From the NCBI GenBank assembly GCA_034670265.1, contig JAXMNU010000004.1, positions 248,001 to 312,000 of the forward strand: a stretch of DNA of 64,000 bases, read 5' to 3'. The stretch's first letter is position 1, and each line of letters begins with the position of its first letter. The stretch is from Halomarinibacterium sp034670265 (GTDB taxonomy: Bacteria; Bacteroidota; Bacteroidia; Flavobacteriales; Flavobacteriaceae). Of the stretch, positions 34,008-43,745 are shown piece by piece. The notes under the pieces are model-generated. The model was not told the DNA's origin, made no database searches, and saw only the letters and a program-made list of their open reading frames with translations. A program made the translations under genes and the position numbers.

Positions 34008-34876
34008 TATGCTAACTCTTTTTCTCTTAAGGGTCGATTTTGAATTAAATCTATGTACAGATTAATATTTCGTTTTAAGTCTTTACGATGAGAGATAAAG
34101 TCTAGGAAACCGTGTTCCAATACAAATTCTGCCGTTTGAAATCCATCTGGGAGTTCTTTTCCAGTAGTATCTCTTACCACACGTGGTCCAGCAAACCCAA
34201 TTAAGGCTCCTGGTTCGCTAATATTAATATCTCCTAACATAGCAAAAGACGCGGTGGTTCCTCCTGTGGTGGGATCGGTACATAACGAAATGTACGGTAT
34301 TTTGGCTTTAGAAAGCTGTGCTAATTTGGCACTTGTTTTTGCTAACTGCATTAAAGAAAGTGCTGCTTCCATCATTCTAGCACCACCACTTTTTGAAATG
34401 ATAATAAAAGGTAATTTCTTTTTTAAGGCGTAATCTGCAGCACGAGCAATTTTTTCGCCAACGACACTTCCCATAGATCCTCCAATAAAGCTAAAATCCA
34501 TACAAGCAATAACAATGTCATTTCCCATAGATTTACCTACGGCTGTTCGAACAGCATCCTTTAAACCTGTTTTTTCCTGTGCGTCTTTTAAACGATCTGG
34601 ATATTTTTTTGTATCCACAAAATTAAGTGAATCCTTAGAGGTTAAGTTTTTATCTAATTCTTTATACTTGTTGTCATCAAAAAGAATTTCGAAATATTCT
34701 TTACTGCCAATACGAACATGATAGCCATCTTCTGGACTCACATAAAAGTTTTTTTCTAGCTCTTCGGCATCTACAATTTTACCCGTAGGTGATTTGTACC
34801 AAAGCCCTTTTGGGACATCCTTTTTTTGATCTGTAGGAGTTTGAATTCCCTTTTTTGTTCTTTTAAACCAAGCCAT
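34007..34876 (-). CDS. accD: Acetyl-CoA carboxylase carboxyltransferase subunit beta
   Basis: Carboxyltransferase beta subunit for malonyl-CoA synthesis. The 289-residue protein aligns through its crotonase-like core (GGSMGSVVGEKIARAADYAL, SKSGGARMMEAALSLMQ, CTDPTTGGTTASFAMLGD, GFAGPRV). In E. coli a four-cysteine zinc ribbon lies in the first 60 residues; here the matching segments (LWYKSPTGKIV and FYVSPEDGYHVRIG) have no cysteine at all, so the zinc is lost. I believe this is usual in flavobacteria. It follows fbaA after 21 bases. Confidence 0.95.
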   Translation of the reverse strand: MAWFKRTKKGIQTPTDQKKDVPKGLWYKSPTGKIVDAEELEKNFYVSPEDGYHVRIGSKEYFEILFDDNKYKELDKNLTSKDSLNFVDTKKYPDRLKDAQEKTGLKDAVRTAVGKSMGNDIVIACMDFSFIGGSMGSVVGEKIARAADYALKKKLPFIIISKSGGARMMEAALSLMQLAKTSAKLAQLSKAKIPYISLCTDPTTGGTTASFAMLGDINISEPGALIGFAGPRVVRDTTGKELPDGFQTAEFVLEHGFLDFISHRKDLKRNINLYIDLIQNRPLREKELA

Positions 34877-34897
34877 ATAGAGGAGTTTGTCTTGTTT

Positions 34898-35965
34898 TTA
34901 TAGTGTGTTTACGTTGTTGAGGTCTTCAAAAGCCTGAATCAATCGTTTTTTGAAAGTAACTTCTCCTTCGCGAAGCCATTTTCTTGGGTCGTAATATTTT
35001 TTATTAGGAACATCGGCTCCATCTGGATTTCCAATTTGAGTGCGCAGATAATCAATGTTGTTTACCATATAATCTCGAATACCTTCTGTAAAGGCAAATT
35101 GAAGGTCTGTGTCGATATTCATTTTAACCACTCCATAGCCAATAGCTTCCCTTATTTCTTCAAGGGTAGAACCACTACCGCCGTGAAATACAAAATCTAC
35201 TGGATTATATCCTGTATTAAATTTTTTCTGAACAAAATCCTGAGAATTTTTCAGAATAATGGGAGTTAATTTCACATTACCAGGCTTATACACTCCGTGT
35301 ACGTTTCCAAAAGCAGCAGCTACTGTAAATTGATTGCTTACTTTCATTAATTCTTCATAAGCATACGCTACTTCTTCGGGTTGGGTATATAATTTTGAAC
35401 TATCTACATCACTATTGTCTACACCATCTTCTTCACCACCAGTAATTCCTAATTCAATTTCTAAGGTCATATCCATTTTGCTCATTCGCTCAAGATATCG
35501 TTTGCATATTTCTATATTTTCCTCGATAGGTTCTTCGGAAAGATCTAACATATGCGAACTATACAAGGAGGTTCCTGTTCTTTTATAATAATCTTCACTT
35601 GCAGTAAGCAGTCCATCTACCCAAGGGAGTAAATTTTTTGCGCAATGGTCGGTATGAAGAATCACGGTTGCTCCATAGGCTTTTGCCATTTCATGGATAT
35701 GAAGGGCTCCAGCTATTCCACCAGCAATGGCAGATTTTTGATTATCGTTAGAAAGACCCTTTCCAGCATTAAATTGAGCGCCTCCATTGGAAAACTGAAT
35801 CATCACAGGAGCATTTAGTTCTGCTGCTGTTTCTAGTACGGTATTAACTGTATTAGATCCAACAACATTGACTGCGGGCATAGCAAATTTCTTTTCTTTT
35901 GCTAGTTTAAAAATTTCCTGAACATTTTTTCCAGTGACAACGCCTTTGGGAATATGGTGACTCAT
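34898..35965 (-). CDS. fbaA: Class II fructose-bisphosphate aldolase
   Basis: Zinc-dependent aldolase of glycolysis and gluconeogenesis. The 355-residue protein shows the zinc-binding LHTDHCAKN, the glutamate-rich TLEIELGITGGEEDGVD, AAFGNVHGVYKPG, FVFHGGSGST and MNIDTDLQFAF, characteristic of the class IIA type as in E. coli FbaA. It is the first gene of a unit with accD and has a TAnnTTTG promoter upstream. Confidence 0.97.
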   Translation of the reverse strand: MSHHIPKGVVTGKNVQEIFKLAKEKKFAMPAVNVVGSNTVNTVLETAAELNAPVMIQFSNGGAQFNAGKGLSNDNQKSAIAGGIAGALHIHEMAKAYGATVILHTDHCAKNLLPWVDGLLTASEDYYKRTGTSLYSSHMLDLSEEPIEENIEICKRYLERMSKMDMTLEIELGITGGEEDGVDNSDVDSSKLYTQPEEVAYAYEELMKVSNQFTVAAAFGNVHGVYKPGNVKLTPIILKNSQDFVQKKFNTGYNPVDFVFHGGSGSTLEEIREAIGYGVVKMNIDTDLQFAFTEGIRDYMVNNIDYLRTQIGNPDGADVPNKKYYDPRKWLREGEVTFKKRLIQAFEDLNNVNTL

Positions 35966-35987
35966 AGTTTTATGGGATATGAATTAA

Positions 35988-35995
35988 CAAAAATA
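35988..35995 (-). promoter_or_regulatory. -10 element of the fbaA-accD promoter
   Basis: On the minus strand TATTTTTG fits TAnnTTTG and lies 22 bases before the fbaA ATG. No clear -33 TTG was found. Confidence 0.4.
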
Positions 35996-36010
35996 AAAAA
36001 TTAAAATGGT

Positions 36011-38584
36011 TTAGAACGGATAGTTGATGCCTATGTTGTAAACAGCATTAGCAAAATTGTATTCTTTAAACCAACGATCTCCTATGGCTCTTCCGGGATT
36101 GTGTGTTTTAAACCCAACATCAAAACGAATAACGAAGAATCCAAAATCGTATCTTAAGCCAAATCCAGTAGCTAGGGCAATTTCTTTTAAATCTTTTATA
36201 CCATCAAAACGAAATGCTTCATTCTCGATTTCATCAAAAACATTCCAAATATTTCCTGCATCGGCAAAAAAGGCTCCTTTAAAACTTCCTAATAAGGTAT
36301 ATCTATATTCAGCATTAAAAGCTAATTTAAAGTTGGCTTCATTAAAATCGAGCAAACTACCGCTACTTCCAGGGCCTAAATCGTAGGGTCTCCATCCTCT
36401 ATTGTCATTGGCTCCTCCGGCAAAATAACTTCGGGTAAAAGGAATAGAGTTGCTATTTCCATATGGGATGGCAATACCACCAAAGGCTCTTACTGCCAAT
36501 AAAGAACTTCCTGCCAATTGCCAGTGACGAATATAACTTGTTTCAAATTTTGCATATTGTGAAAATACAACACCCAAGACCTCGTTATTTCCTTCAGAGT
36601 TTTTTTCAAGGTTGGCCAAAGATGCAATTCCCGATAGCAAATTACCTGCTAACTCAACCTTCCACTGAATCCTAGAAAAACTATTATCATTAATATTTTC
36701 TCGACCATCCCTTGTCCAAGTAAAATTAGTGGCTAGAATTAGGTTGTTTTCACTTAGTCTATTCTTTCTTTGAACTATGGAGGTCATTTCTTCAACTAAG
36801 TCGCTGGATGCGTTATAAGGGTTTCCGGGTGCAAAGAATGAATTAATAAACATATCTGTTTCGTCGGGAATGACTAACTCATTGTTTTCGTTTTGAAAAC
36901 TATACTCCACTTCTTCAGCAATTTCGTTTAATCTATCATAAGAAGAAACGTATACATTAAAATAGTTGTTTGGATTTAGATTTCTTACGTATTGCAGGTT
37001 TACCAAATCAAACCTATTGGTTCTAATGGTGGAAGGTTTCCAGCGATAGCTAAAAATTCCATTTATGTTTTGTCTGTCTAGCCCAATATTATTTTGAACA
37101 TTAATACCCGTACTTATGGTTGTGAATGGAGAATTGTATTTAGGGATAAATTTTTCAGTATTAATGGGAAAAAGAATAGATGGGAATGTCAATTTCACAT
37201 CAAATCCCACATCCGAAGTATTAAAAAACTTACTGCTTGAGTCTGCATTATCTTTTGAAGACCCCACACTTCCGCTTGCCGAAATTTCAAGATTTTCAGC
37301 TCCTCTAAATACATTTCTAATTAAAAAACTACTACTAAAACCTATTCCAAATTGTTGAATAGTAGAGGTGTACGCGTCAAAATCTAGCCCAACGGTATAT
37401 TTTTTTCGTGGTGTTAATAGAATAGTAGTAATTAAACCTGTCCCCGTGGTATCCCTTGGGTCTTCTTGATACGTTATATTAGGATATCTAAAATTTCTAA
37501 GTTCACTAATTTGGTTATAGGTTAACGTTCTATCAATGTCTTTAAAAATCCCACCCGGATTAATTGAAATGGCATCTGTAATAGCCTTGGGACGATATTT
37601 TAATTCGTCATACCCAAAAAGCTTATAGCCTTTATACTGAACAGAATCTTTAAATGCATTATTTCTGTTTGCGGTTTTATAGTCTGTAATAACGCGAACT
37701 TCATTTATGGTATGTACTTTAAATGGTTCGTAGGCGGTGGTATCTCCTCTTCGAATACGCCTGTCCGGGATAATATATTCTATGTGTACTTTGTGTCCTA
37801 CATTGTTTGTGTCTGCTTCAAAATTTACATAGTCTTGATCAAAGTAATACAAACCAGAATTGCGAAGCTGAAGCGTAATTCTAGAACGTTCATTTTCAAA
37901 ATTGGCCACATTATATTGCTCGCCAGATTTTATAAATGTTCTGCTTTTAGATTTCTGAAAAAGCGAATCTACTACTGGCGAACTTATTTTTTCCGAAATA
38001 GAATCGATTATATAAGGTGTTCTTTTCTGTATGGAGTAAGTTACATTCCCTCTTTTTTCTTTGGTTGAATCTTTTGAAATGGTATAGTCTACATCCACAT
38101 TGAACCATCCTTTATTGTAAAAATATTTCTTGATTTGTTTAAGGGATTTTTCGGCTTTTTTGTCTTCAATAATAACAGGAGCAGTACCATTTCTTTTTAG
38201 CCATTCGTTAAATTTAATTTTACTGCTATCAAGAGCTAACACTTGTTTTTTCGACAAAAAATTATTTAATCTTTTTTCGCGATTGGGTTTTCTTTTTAAC
38301 CAAGCTTGAAAGGTTGAATCGGGTTTAGGTTCTGCCAGATTATAAATGTGTAAACTAAAAGGAATGCCTAATACAGGAATCCTCGGGTTTGGTTTTTGCG
38401 AAATCAAGCTATACACCTCGGCATCTTTGCTTTTTTCTCCATTAATGACTACAAAATTTTCTTCCAGTAAAAGCTCATCATCTTCTAAATGTTTAACGGC
38501 ATTACACGATGCTAAAAGCACGAGTATTCCTAAAAATAATGATATTTTTGTGAGAGTTTGAGTCAAAGAGTGTGTATTTCTCAA
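36011..38584 (-). CDS. tamL: Translocation and assembly module lipoprotein TamL (BamA/TamA family)
   Basis: An 857-residue Omp85-family protein with a lipoprotein signal (LLASC near residue 27), POTRA-like repeats in the N-terminal half (for example KSLKQIKKYFYNKGWFNVDVDY) and a C-terminal 16-strand barrel ending in NIGINYPF. Barrel signatures include FFADAGNIWNV and LRYDFGFFVIRFDVGFK. TamL pairs with TamB in Bacteroidota in place of TamA and helps outer membrane protein assembly. The frame opens with TTG at 38584; TTG at 38566 is another possible start. No ATG is available. Confidence 0.9.
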   Translation of the reverse strand: MRNTHSLTQTLTKISLFLGILVLLASCNAVKHLEDDELLLEENFVVINGEKSKDAEVYSLISQKPNPRIPVLGIPFSLHIYNLAEPKPDSTFQAWLKRKPNREKRLNNFLSKKQVLALDSSKIKFNEWLKRNGTAPVIIEDKKAEKSLKQIKKYFYNKGWFNVDVDYTISKDSTKEKRGNVTYSIQKRTPYIIDSISEKISSPVVDSLFQKSKSRTFIKSGEQYNVANFENERSRITLQLRNSGLYYFDQDYVNFEADTNNVGHKVHIEYIIPDRRIRRGDTTAYEPFKVHTINEVRVITDYKTANRNNAFKDSVQYKGYKLFGYDELKYRPKAITDAISINPGGIFKDIDRTLTYNQISELRNFRYPNITYQEDPRDTTGTGLITTILLTPRKKYTVGLDFDAYTSTIQQFGIGFSSSFLIRNVFRGAENLEISASGSVGSSKDNADSSSKFFNTSDVGFDVKLTFPSILFPINTEKFIPKYNSPFTTISTGINVQNNIGLDRQNINGIFSYRWKPSTIRTNRFDLVNLQYVRNLNPNNYFNVYVSSYDRLNEIAEEVEYSFQNENNELVIPDETDMFINSFFAPGNPYNASSDLVEEMTSIVQRKNRLSENNLILATNFTWTRDGRENINDNSFSRIQWKVELAGNLLSGIASLANLEKNSEGNNEVLGVVFSQYAKFETSYIRHWQLAGSSLLAVRAFGGIAIPYGNSNSIPFTRSYFAGGANDNRGWRPYDLGPGSSGSLLDFNEANFKLAFNAEYRYTLLGSFKGAFFADAGNIWNVFDEIENEAFRFDGIKDLKEIALATGFGLRYDFGFFVIRFDVGFKTHNPGRAIGDRWFKEYNFANAVYNIGINYPF

Positions 38585-38602
38585 TTCAAAAATAGGATAA
38601 TT

Positions 38603-39331
38603 TTGATAAGCATAAGCGAAATTAAATTAATAACGAGTCTACAACAAAAAAAGTACCGAAATAAACACGGACTTTTTATTGCCGAAGGAAAAAAAATTAT
38701 ATCCGATTTGGTTTTTGGGGGTGTAAAACTACATGCACTCTTTGCCACAGAAGATGTTTCTGAAATTTCTGAAAACTTCCAAACTATTACTGAGGCTGAT
38801 TTAAATAAAATTAGCGCATTAAAAAACTCCAATGGCGTTTTAGCCGTTTTTGAAATTCCAACTGAATCAACCATTAAAACTGAAGGATTACAGGTAGTTT
38901 TAGATTCGGTACGTGATCCTGGAAATTTAGGTACCATTATTAGACTTTGCGATTGGTTTGGGGTTTCTCAACTTATTTGCTCCTTAGATACGGTAGATTG
39001 TTACAATCCTAAAGTGGTGCAGGCGACCATGGGTTCTGTTGCGAGAGTCTCTGTGCAGTATAAAGACTTAATGCCTTTTTTAAAGGAAACAGAACTACCT
39101 CTATATACTGCAGTTATGGATGGTGTCAATGTGTATTCAGAAGTATTACCAAAAAGTGCACTTTTAGTAATGGGAAATGAAGCTAATGGTGTTTCAGAAG
39201 AAATTCTACAGCTTTCAAAACATAGAATTACGATACCAAATTTCAGTAAAAATAGTGCAACAGAAAGTTTAAACGTAGCAACCGCTACAGGGATTCTTTT
39301 AAGTGAATTTAGAAGAACTACTGAAAAGTAA
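38603..39331 (+). CDS. TrmH-family (SpoU) RNA 2'-O-methyltransferase
   Basis: SpoU-type rRNA/tRNA methyltransferase of about 242 residues: an N-terminal substrate-binding domain (YRNKHGLFIAEGKKII) and a knotted SAM-binding domain with LDSVRDPGNLGTIIRLCDWFG, MGNEANGVSEEI and NSATESLNVATATGILL. I start it at TTG 38603, giving MISISEIKLITSLQQKK as in relatives; the ATG at 38558 would overlap the divergent tamL gene. The end overlaps porT by 14 bases on the opposite strand. The exact target nucleotide cannot be told. Confidence 0.9.
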   Translation: MISISEIKLITSLQQKKYRNKHGLFIAEGKKIISDLVFGGVKLHALFATEDVSEISENFQTITEADLNKISALKNSNGVLAVFEIPTESTIKTEGLQVVLDSVRDPGNLGTIIRLCDWFGVSQLICSLDTVDCYNPKVVQATMGSVARVSVQYKDLMPFLKETELPLYTAVMDGVNVYSEVLPKSALLVMGNEANGVSEEILQLSKHRITIPNFSKNSATESLNVATATGILLSEFRRTTEK

Positions 39332-40031
39332 AGTTTAGAAAAATACCTCTAGTAGACATTTTATCGATATTCGAAGTCCAAGGGCTATTAGGGTCGTCGT
39401 CGCGCACCAATTCGTCACTGGTTGCAAATACTCCGCGAATTGAAGGTGTAAATTTGAAATAGAATAAGTACAAATCGATACCAAAGCCTAGCTCAAAATA
39501 ATTGGTTCCACGGGTCATTCTAAATTGCCCTTCGTTATTGTCCTCTGGGTTTTTTTCGTTACTACCTAAATTAATAGACCGTGACATTCCTACCACCACA
39601 AATGGCTTTATGTTATTTAACCTCTTGGTAGAAAACTTTAGCAATAAAGGAACGTGGATATAGGTAGATTTTACTTCTCTAAAAAAGTCTAATTCCTCTT
39701 CAAAACCTGGAAATATTAAATTACGTTGGGTAAAGTAGATTCCTGGCTCCAAACGGAGGTTTATATAGCGGTTAATACGCATATCGCCAATAAGCCCAAC
39801 ATTAAAACCAAGTTGTTGTTCAACTTCAACATCAGTATCTAAGTCGGTATTTTGGTTGGCGTATTCAAACTTAAAATCGTACTGGTTAAAACCTAAAAAG
39901 TATCCCCAAGTAAGAAATCTGTTGTCGAAAGTTTCTAGATTGGCAAGACGTTCTTTGCTAAACAACTGTGCATTCATTTGTTGCGCAAAAAGGCACAATG
40001 CTAAAAGTAAAAATAGTTTCTTCATAATCAT
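39318..40031 (-). CDS. porT: PorT-family outer membrane protein, type IX secretion
   Basis: A 237-residue protein with a signal peptide ending in QMNAQ and alternating strands of a small outer-membrane barrel (GFNVGLIGDMRINRYINLRLEPGIYF, STYIHVPLLLKFSTKRLNNIKPFVVVG), matching PorT/SprT, needed for type IX secretion and gliding. The first codon overlaps the ubiE stop by 4 bases, a pairing that I associate with flavobacteria. The many T9SS cargo proteins in this window fit the call. It could be another porin-family barrel, but size and neighbourhood favour PorT. Confidence 0.82.
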   Translation of the reverse strand: MIMKKLFLLLALCLFAQQMNAQLFSKERLANLETFDNRFLTWGYFLGFNQYDFKFEYANQNTDLDTDVEVEQQLGFNVGLIGDMRINRYINLRLEPGIYFTQRNLIFPGFEEELDFFREVKSTYIHVPLLLKFSTKRLNNIKPFVVVGMSRSINLGSNEKNPEDNNEGQFRMTRGTNYFELGFGIDLYLFYFKFTPSIRGVFATSDELVRDDDPNSPWTSNIDKMSTRGIFLNFTFQ

Positions 40032-40759
40032 TTAGTTGCCAAATAAATGGTCGCTACGCCTAAGGTTTGAGGCTTATTTTCCACTTCTATAAACCCAATT
40101 TTCCTTAAAATATTGTTTAGTTTTTCTCCGTGAGGAAAAGCAGCCGCACTTTTACTTAAATAACGATACGCCACTTTATCTTTCGAAAAAACTTTTCCAA
40201 TAATAGGTAAAATTCCTTTACTGTAAATATGGTAACCCTGCTTCCATGGAAATTTTGAAGGAACCGAAGTTTCTAAAATCACAAAAATTCCTTTTGGCGC
40301 CAGTACTCTATGTATTTCTGAAAGCCCTTTTTCTAAATGTTCGAAATTTCTGACTCCAAACGAAACTGTAATAGCGTCAAAACTATTATCTGCAAAAGGA
40401 AGATTTTCGCTATCCCCTTTTACAAATTCAACTTTTCCGAAAGCCGTATTTTTTGAAACTTTCTTTCTTGCAATGGAGAGCATTCCTTCAGATAAATCTA
40501 GACCTACAATCCTTTCGGCCTTTGTTTGTTCTGCAAATTGAAGTGCTAAATCCCCAGTGCCTGTTGCGATATCAAGTATGGATTTAGGATTTTTTTGTTG
40601 GACAAATTTTACTACTTTTTTTCGCCATGAAACATCGGTGCCTAAAGAAATTACGCGATTTAAACCGTCGTATTCTTCAGAAATAGTATCGAACATGTGT
40701 TCAACTTGTTCCTTTTTATTCAAGGAAGATTCTTGATATGGGGTTACTTTCTTTTCCAT
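40028..40759 (-). CDS. ubiE: Demethylmenaquinone methyltransferase UbiE/MenG
   Basis: Class I SAM methyltransferase of menaquinone synthesis. The 243-residue protein has MFDTISEEYDGLNRVISLGTD, the SAM motif ILDIATGTGDLALQFAE, DNSFDAITVSFGVRNFE and the conserved end VATIYLATK. In Bacteroidota it methylates demethylmenaquinone. It is the first gene of the ubiE-porT pair. Confidence 0.95.
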   Translation of the reverse strand: MEKKVTPYQESSLNKKEQVEHMFDTISEEYDGLNRVISLGTDVSWRKKVVKFVQQKNPKSILDIATGTGDLALQFAEQTKAERIVGLDLSEGMLSIARKKVSKNTAFGKVEFVKGDSENLPFADNSFDAITVSFGVRNFEHLEKGLSEIHRVLAPKGIFVILETSVPSKFPWKQGYHIYSKGILPIIGKVFSKDKVAYRYLSKSAAAFPHGEKLNNILRKIGFIEVENKPQTLGVATIYLATK

Positions 40760-40855
40760 AAATGCGGATGCAAAACTACTATTTTTTAATGGAATGATAG
40801 AATTTGGAGGTTTTTAAATGAAGTTTCTAAAACCCAATAGGATACTTCTTTTTTG

Positions 40856-40863
40856 TACCTTTG
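40856..40863 (+). promoter_or_regulatory. -10 element of the trkA-trkH promoter
   Basis: TACCTTTG fits TAnnTTTG exactly and lies 24 bases before the trkA ATG at 40888, in the gap between the divergent ubiE and trkA genes. Confidence 0.5.
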
Positions 40864-40887
40864 TACCCTTATTGCACATTCATATTT

Positions 40888-42237
40888 ATGAAAATTATTA
40901 TTGCCGGTGCCGGTGAGGTAGGATTTCATTTAGCAAAGCTACTTTCTTTTGAGTCGCAAGACATCACCCTAATAGATACTAACAGAGATTCATTGGCGTA
41001 TGCAGATACCCATTTGGATATACGGGTTATACGTGGAGATGCTACCTCAATAAACGTATTAAAAGATGCCCAAGTAGATAGAACAGACTTGGTTATAGGG
41101 GTTACATCTAGTGAAACTACCAACATTACTTGTTGTGTATTGGCAAAGCAATTGGGGGCAAAGCAAACCATTGCTAGAATTTCGAATACAGAATTTTTAG
41201 ATAATAAAGAAGAAGTAGGTTTTACCAAGTTTGGTATTGATGAGCTAATTTCTCCCGAAGCACTTGCCTCTAATGAAATAGAATTATTGCTAAATCAAAG
41301 TGCCTTTAACGATACCTATAAATTTGAAGATGGGGCACTCACCATGATTGGTTTATACCTTTCTCGAACAGCGGCTTTTGTTGGAAAAACAGTAAAGGAA
41401 GTAGGGGAAAAATATCCCGAGTTAGATTATGTTCCTATTGCCATACAACGCTATGGAACTCAGTATACTTTAATTCCACGTGGAGATACACAATTTAAAG
41501 AAGGGGATCAAGTGTATTTTACAACCACCGAAGAAGGCGTGGAACATATTTATAAACTATCTGGCAAAATAAAAGAAGACATTAAAAATGTCATGATTTT
41601 GGGCGGAAGTAATATTGGATGCAAAACAGCTATTGACCTTTGCAAAAGTAAGTTTAATGTAAAACTGATTGAAAACAACAAAGAAAAAGCCTTTGAAATT
41701 GCAGATGATATCCCAGATTGTCTGGTGATTAATGGTGACGGAAGAAATGTTGAATTACTTCAGGAAGAATCTATCACCGAAATGGATGCCTTTATTTCTG
41801 TAACTGGTAATAGTGAAATTAATATCATGTCTTGCCTTGTGGCAAAATCTAAAGGTGTAAAGAAGGCTATTGCATTGGTTGAAAACATGGATTATTTTCA
41901 ACTTTCGCATTCTATTGGTATTGACACATTAATTAATAAGAAGCTACTAGCGGCAAATCATATATTTAGATATGTACGAAAGGGTGAAATTGTAGCCATG
42001 ACCAGATTGAATAACATGAACGCAGAGCTACTGGAGTTTGTGGTTTCGTCTAAATCGCAGGTTTGTGATAAATTGATAAGGGAAATTAATTTTCCAAGAT
42101 CCGCTATTATTGGGGGAGTGATTAGAAATGGTGAAGGCATAATAGCGCTTGGAGATTTTAAAATTCAAAGCGGGGATCGTATTGTAGTCTGTTGCCTTCC
42201 TCAATCCATAAAAAAAGTGGAAAATCTCTTTACGTAA
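40888..42237 (+). CDS. trkA: Trk potassium transporter regulatory subunit TrkA
   Basis: Cytoplasmic NAD-binding subunit of the Trk potassium uptake system. The 449-residue protein contains two RCK halves, each starting with a Rossmann loop: IIIAGAGEVGFHLA at residues 2-15 and VMILGGSNIGCKTA in the middle, each followed by a TrkA-C domain. The start at 40888 (MKIIIAG) is preferred over an in-frame TTG at 40861, which overlaps the promoter. The stop shares one base with the trkH ATG. Confidence 0.95.
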   Translation: MKIIIAGAGEVGFHLAKLLSFESQDITLIDTNRDSLAYADTHLDIRVIRGDATSINVLKDAQVDRTDLVIGVTSSETTNITCCVLAKQLGAKQTIARISNTEFLDNKEEVGFTKFGIDELISPEALASNEIELLLNQSAFNDTYKFEDGALTMIGLYLSRTAAFVGKTVKEVGEKYPELDYVPIAIQRYGTQYTLIPRGDTQFKEGDQVYFTTTEEGVEHIYKLSGKIKEDIKNVMILGGSNIGCKTAIDLCKSKFNVKLIENNKEKAFEIADDIPDCLVINGDGRNVELLQEESITEMDAFISVTGNSEINIMSCLVAKSKGVKKAIALVENMDYFQLSHSIGIDTLINKKLLAANHIFRYVRKGEIVAMTRLNNMNAELLEFVVSSKSQVCDKLIREINFPRSAIIGGVIRNGEGIIALGDFKIQSGDRIVVCCLPQSIKKVENLFT

Positions 42238-43742
42238 TGAGCGTTTTTTCCAAAATAAATTTTAGAATTATTTTTCACCTTATGGGGCTTCTCTTCATGG
42301 TAAATGGAGGCTTTATGCTGTTGTCCGCCTTGGTGAGCTTACTTTATGAGGATGGCGTCTTTACCCAAATGGTTTTTGCCTCCATGGTCGCGATTTTTGC
42401 GGGGGGGATTATTATGTTGGCTACCAGAAAGCATAGAAAGGAAATTCAGAAGAAAGAAGGGTACATCGTTGTTACTTTTGGGTGGATTTTTATGGCACTT
42501 GTAGGAACGCTTCCCTATGTTTTTACTGGAGCTATTCCAAGTTTTACCAATGCCTTTTTTGAAACCATGAGTGGTTACACAACCACGGGAGCTTCCATTT
42601 TAAATGATATTGAAATTATCCCTAAGGGAGTGCTCTTTTGGCGAAGTATTACGCATTGGATAGGTGGTATGGGGATTATTGTTCTTGCTATTGCTATTTT
42701 GCCATTATTAGGAATAGGAGGGATGCAACTTTTTGCAGCTGAAGCTCCAGGTCCTGGAGGAGATAAGCTTCACCCAAGAATTACCGATACAGCAAAACGA
42801 TTATGGCTTATATATGTTGGTTATACCGTTGCCGAAACATTATTACTCTGGATTGCAGGAATGTCCTTTTTTGATGCGATAAATCATTCACTTAGTACCT
42901 TAAGTACAGGAGGTTTTTCAACTAAAAATGCCAGTGTAGCGCATTGGAATTCTCAACCCATAATTCAATACATTATTATGGTATTTATGTTTTTAGCAGG
43001 AACTAATTTTGTATTGAGCTATTTTGCCTTTAAGGCGAAGTTTCAGAAAATATTAAAAGATGAAGAATTTAAATTATATGCTTCATTTATTGTAGGGCTA
43101 ACCATTGTGGCCGCCTTATTTATTTACTTTTTTGCAAATCACGAAACGGCTGCAATTCAAGACCCCATGGTATTTGGGCCGTTAGAATATGCTTTTAGAC
43201 ATGGTCTATTTCAAGTGTTAGCCATAGTAACCACTACGGGTTTTGTCTCAGCCGATTTTACTACTTGGACACCCTTTTTAACGATTTTCTTTTTCGGACT
43301 CATGTTTTTGGGAGGCTCTGCTGGCTCAACCGCGGGAGGGATTAAAATTGTACGTCATTTAATTATGATAAAAAACGGGATTTTGGAGTTTAAACGAACC
43401 CTCCATCCTAATGCTATTTTACCCGTTCGGTATAATAATAAAGCTGTGCAGCAACCTATTGTATTTAATGTGTTGGCATTTTTCATTTTGTATATGTTAT
43501 CTTTTATTGTCGGGGTTTTAGTGTTTTCTGCGATGGGATTAGATTTTGAAACTTCCTTAGGTGGAGCGGCATCCTCTTTGGGAAATGTGGGTCCTGCTTT
43601 GGGAGACTTAGGTCCCGTTCAAAATTATAGTGGTTTGCCTTCTGTAGCTAAGTGGTGGTCAAGCTTTTTAATGCTTATTGGAAGGCTGGAATTATTTACG
43701 GTTTTAATCTTATTTACGCCGTTCTTTTGGAGAAATCGATAG
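42237..43742 (+). CDS. trkH: Trk potassium uptake protein TrkH
   Basis: Potassium-conducting membrane subunit of 501 residues with about ten membrane segments and four P-loop repeats; selectivity-filter segments include TMSGYTTTGASIL, LSTLSTGGFSTK and IVTTTGFVSADF. The ATG at 42237 gives MSVFSKINFR; a longer frame from 42192 would lie inside trkA. TAATG overlap with trkA indicates co-translation of the two subunits. Confidence 0.95.
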   Translation: MSVFSKINFRIIFHLMGLLFMVNGGFMLLSALVSLLYEDGVFTQMVFASMVAIFAGGIIMLATRKHRKEIQKKEGYIVVTFGWIFMALVGTLPYVFTGAIPSFTNAFFETMSGYTTTGASILNDIEIIPKGVLFWRSITHWIGGMGIIVLAIAILPLLGIGGMQLFAAEAPGPGGDKLHPRITDTAKRLWLIYVGYTVAETLLLWIAGMSFFDAINHSLSTLSTGGFSTKNASVAHWNSQPIIQYIIMVFMFLAGTNFVLSYFAFKAKFQKILKDEEFKLYASFIVGLTIVAALFIYFFANHETAAIQDPMVFGPLEYAFRHGLFQVLAIVTTTGFVSADFTTWTPFLTIFFFGLMFLGGSAGSTAGGIKIVRHLIMIKNGILEFKRTLHPNAILPVRYNNKAVQQPIVFNVLAFFILYMLSFIVGVLVFSAMGLDFETSLGGAASSLGNVGPALGDLGPVQNYSGLPSVAKWWSSFLMLIGRLELFTVLILFTPFFWRNR

Positions 43743-43745
43743 AGG

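Noticed and set aside
36057..38561. + strand ORFs of 70-118 residues across tamL
   Set aside because: Shadows of tamL; composition is not protein-like and there are no starts with upstream signals.
38558..39331. Methyltransferase starting at ATG 38558
   Set aside because: It would overlap the divergent tamL start, and the extra 15 residues do not fit the family, whose start aligns with TTG 38603.
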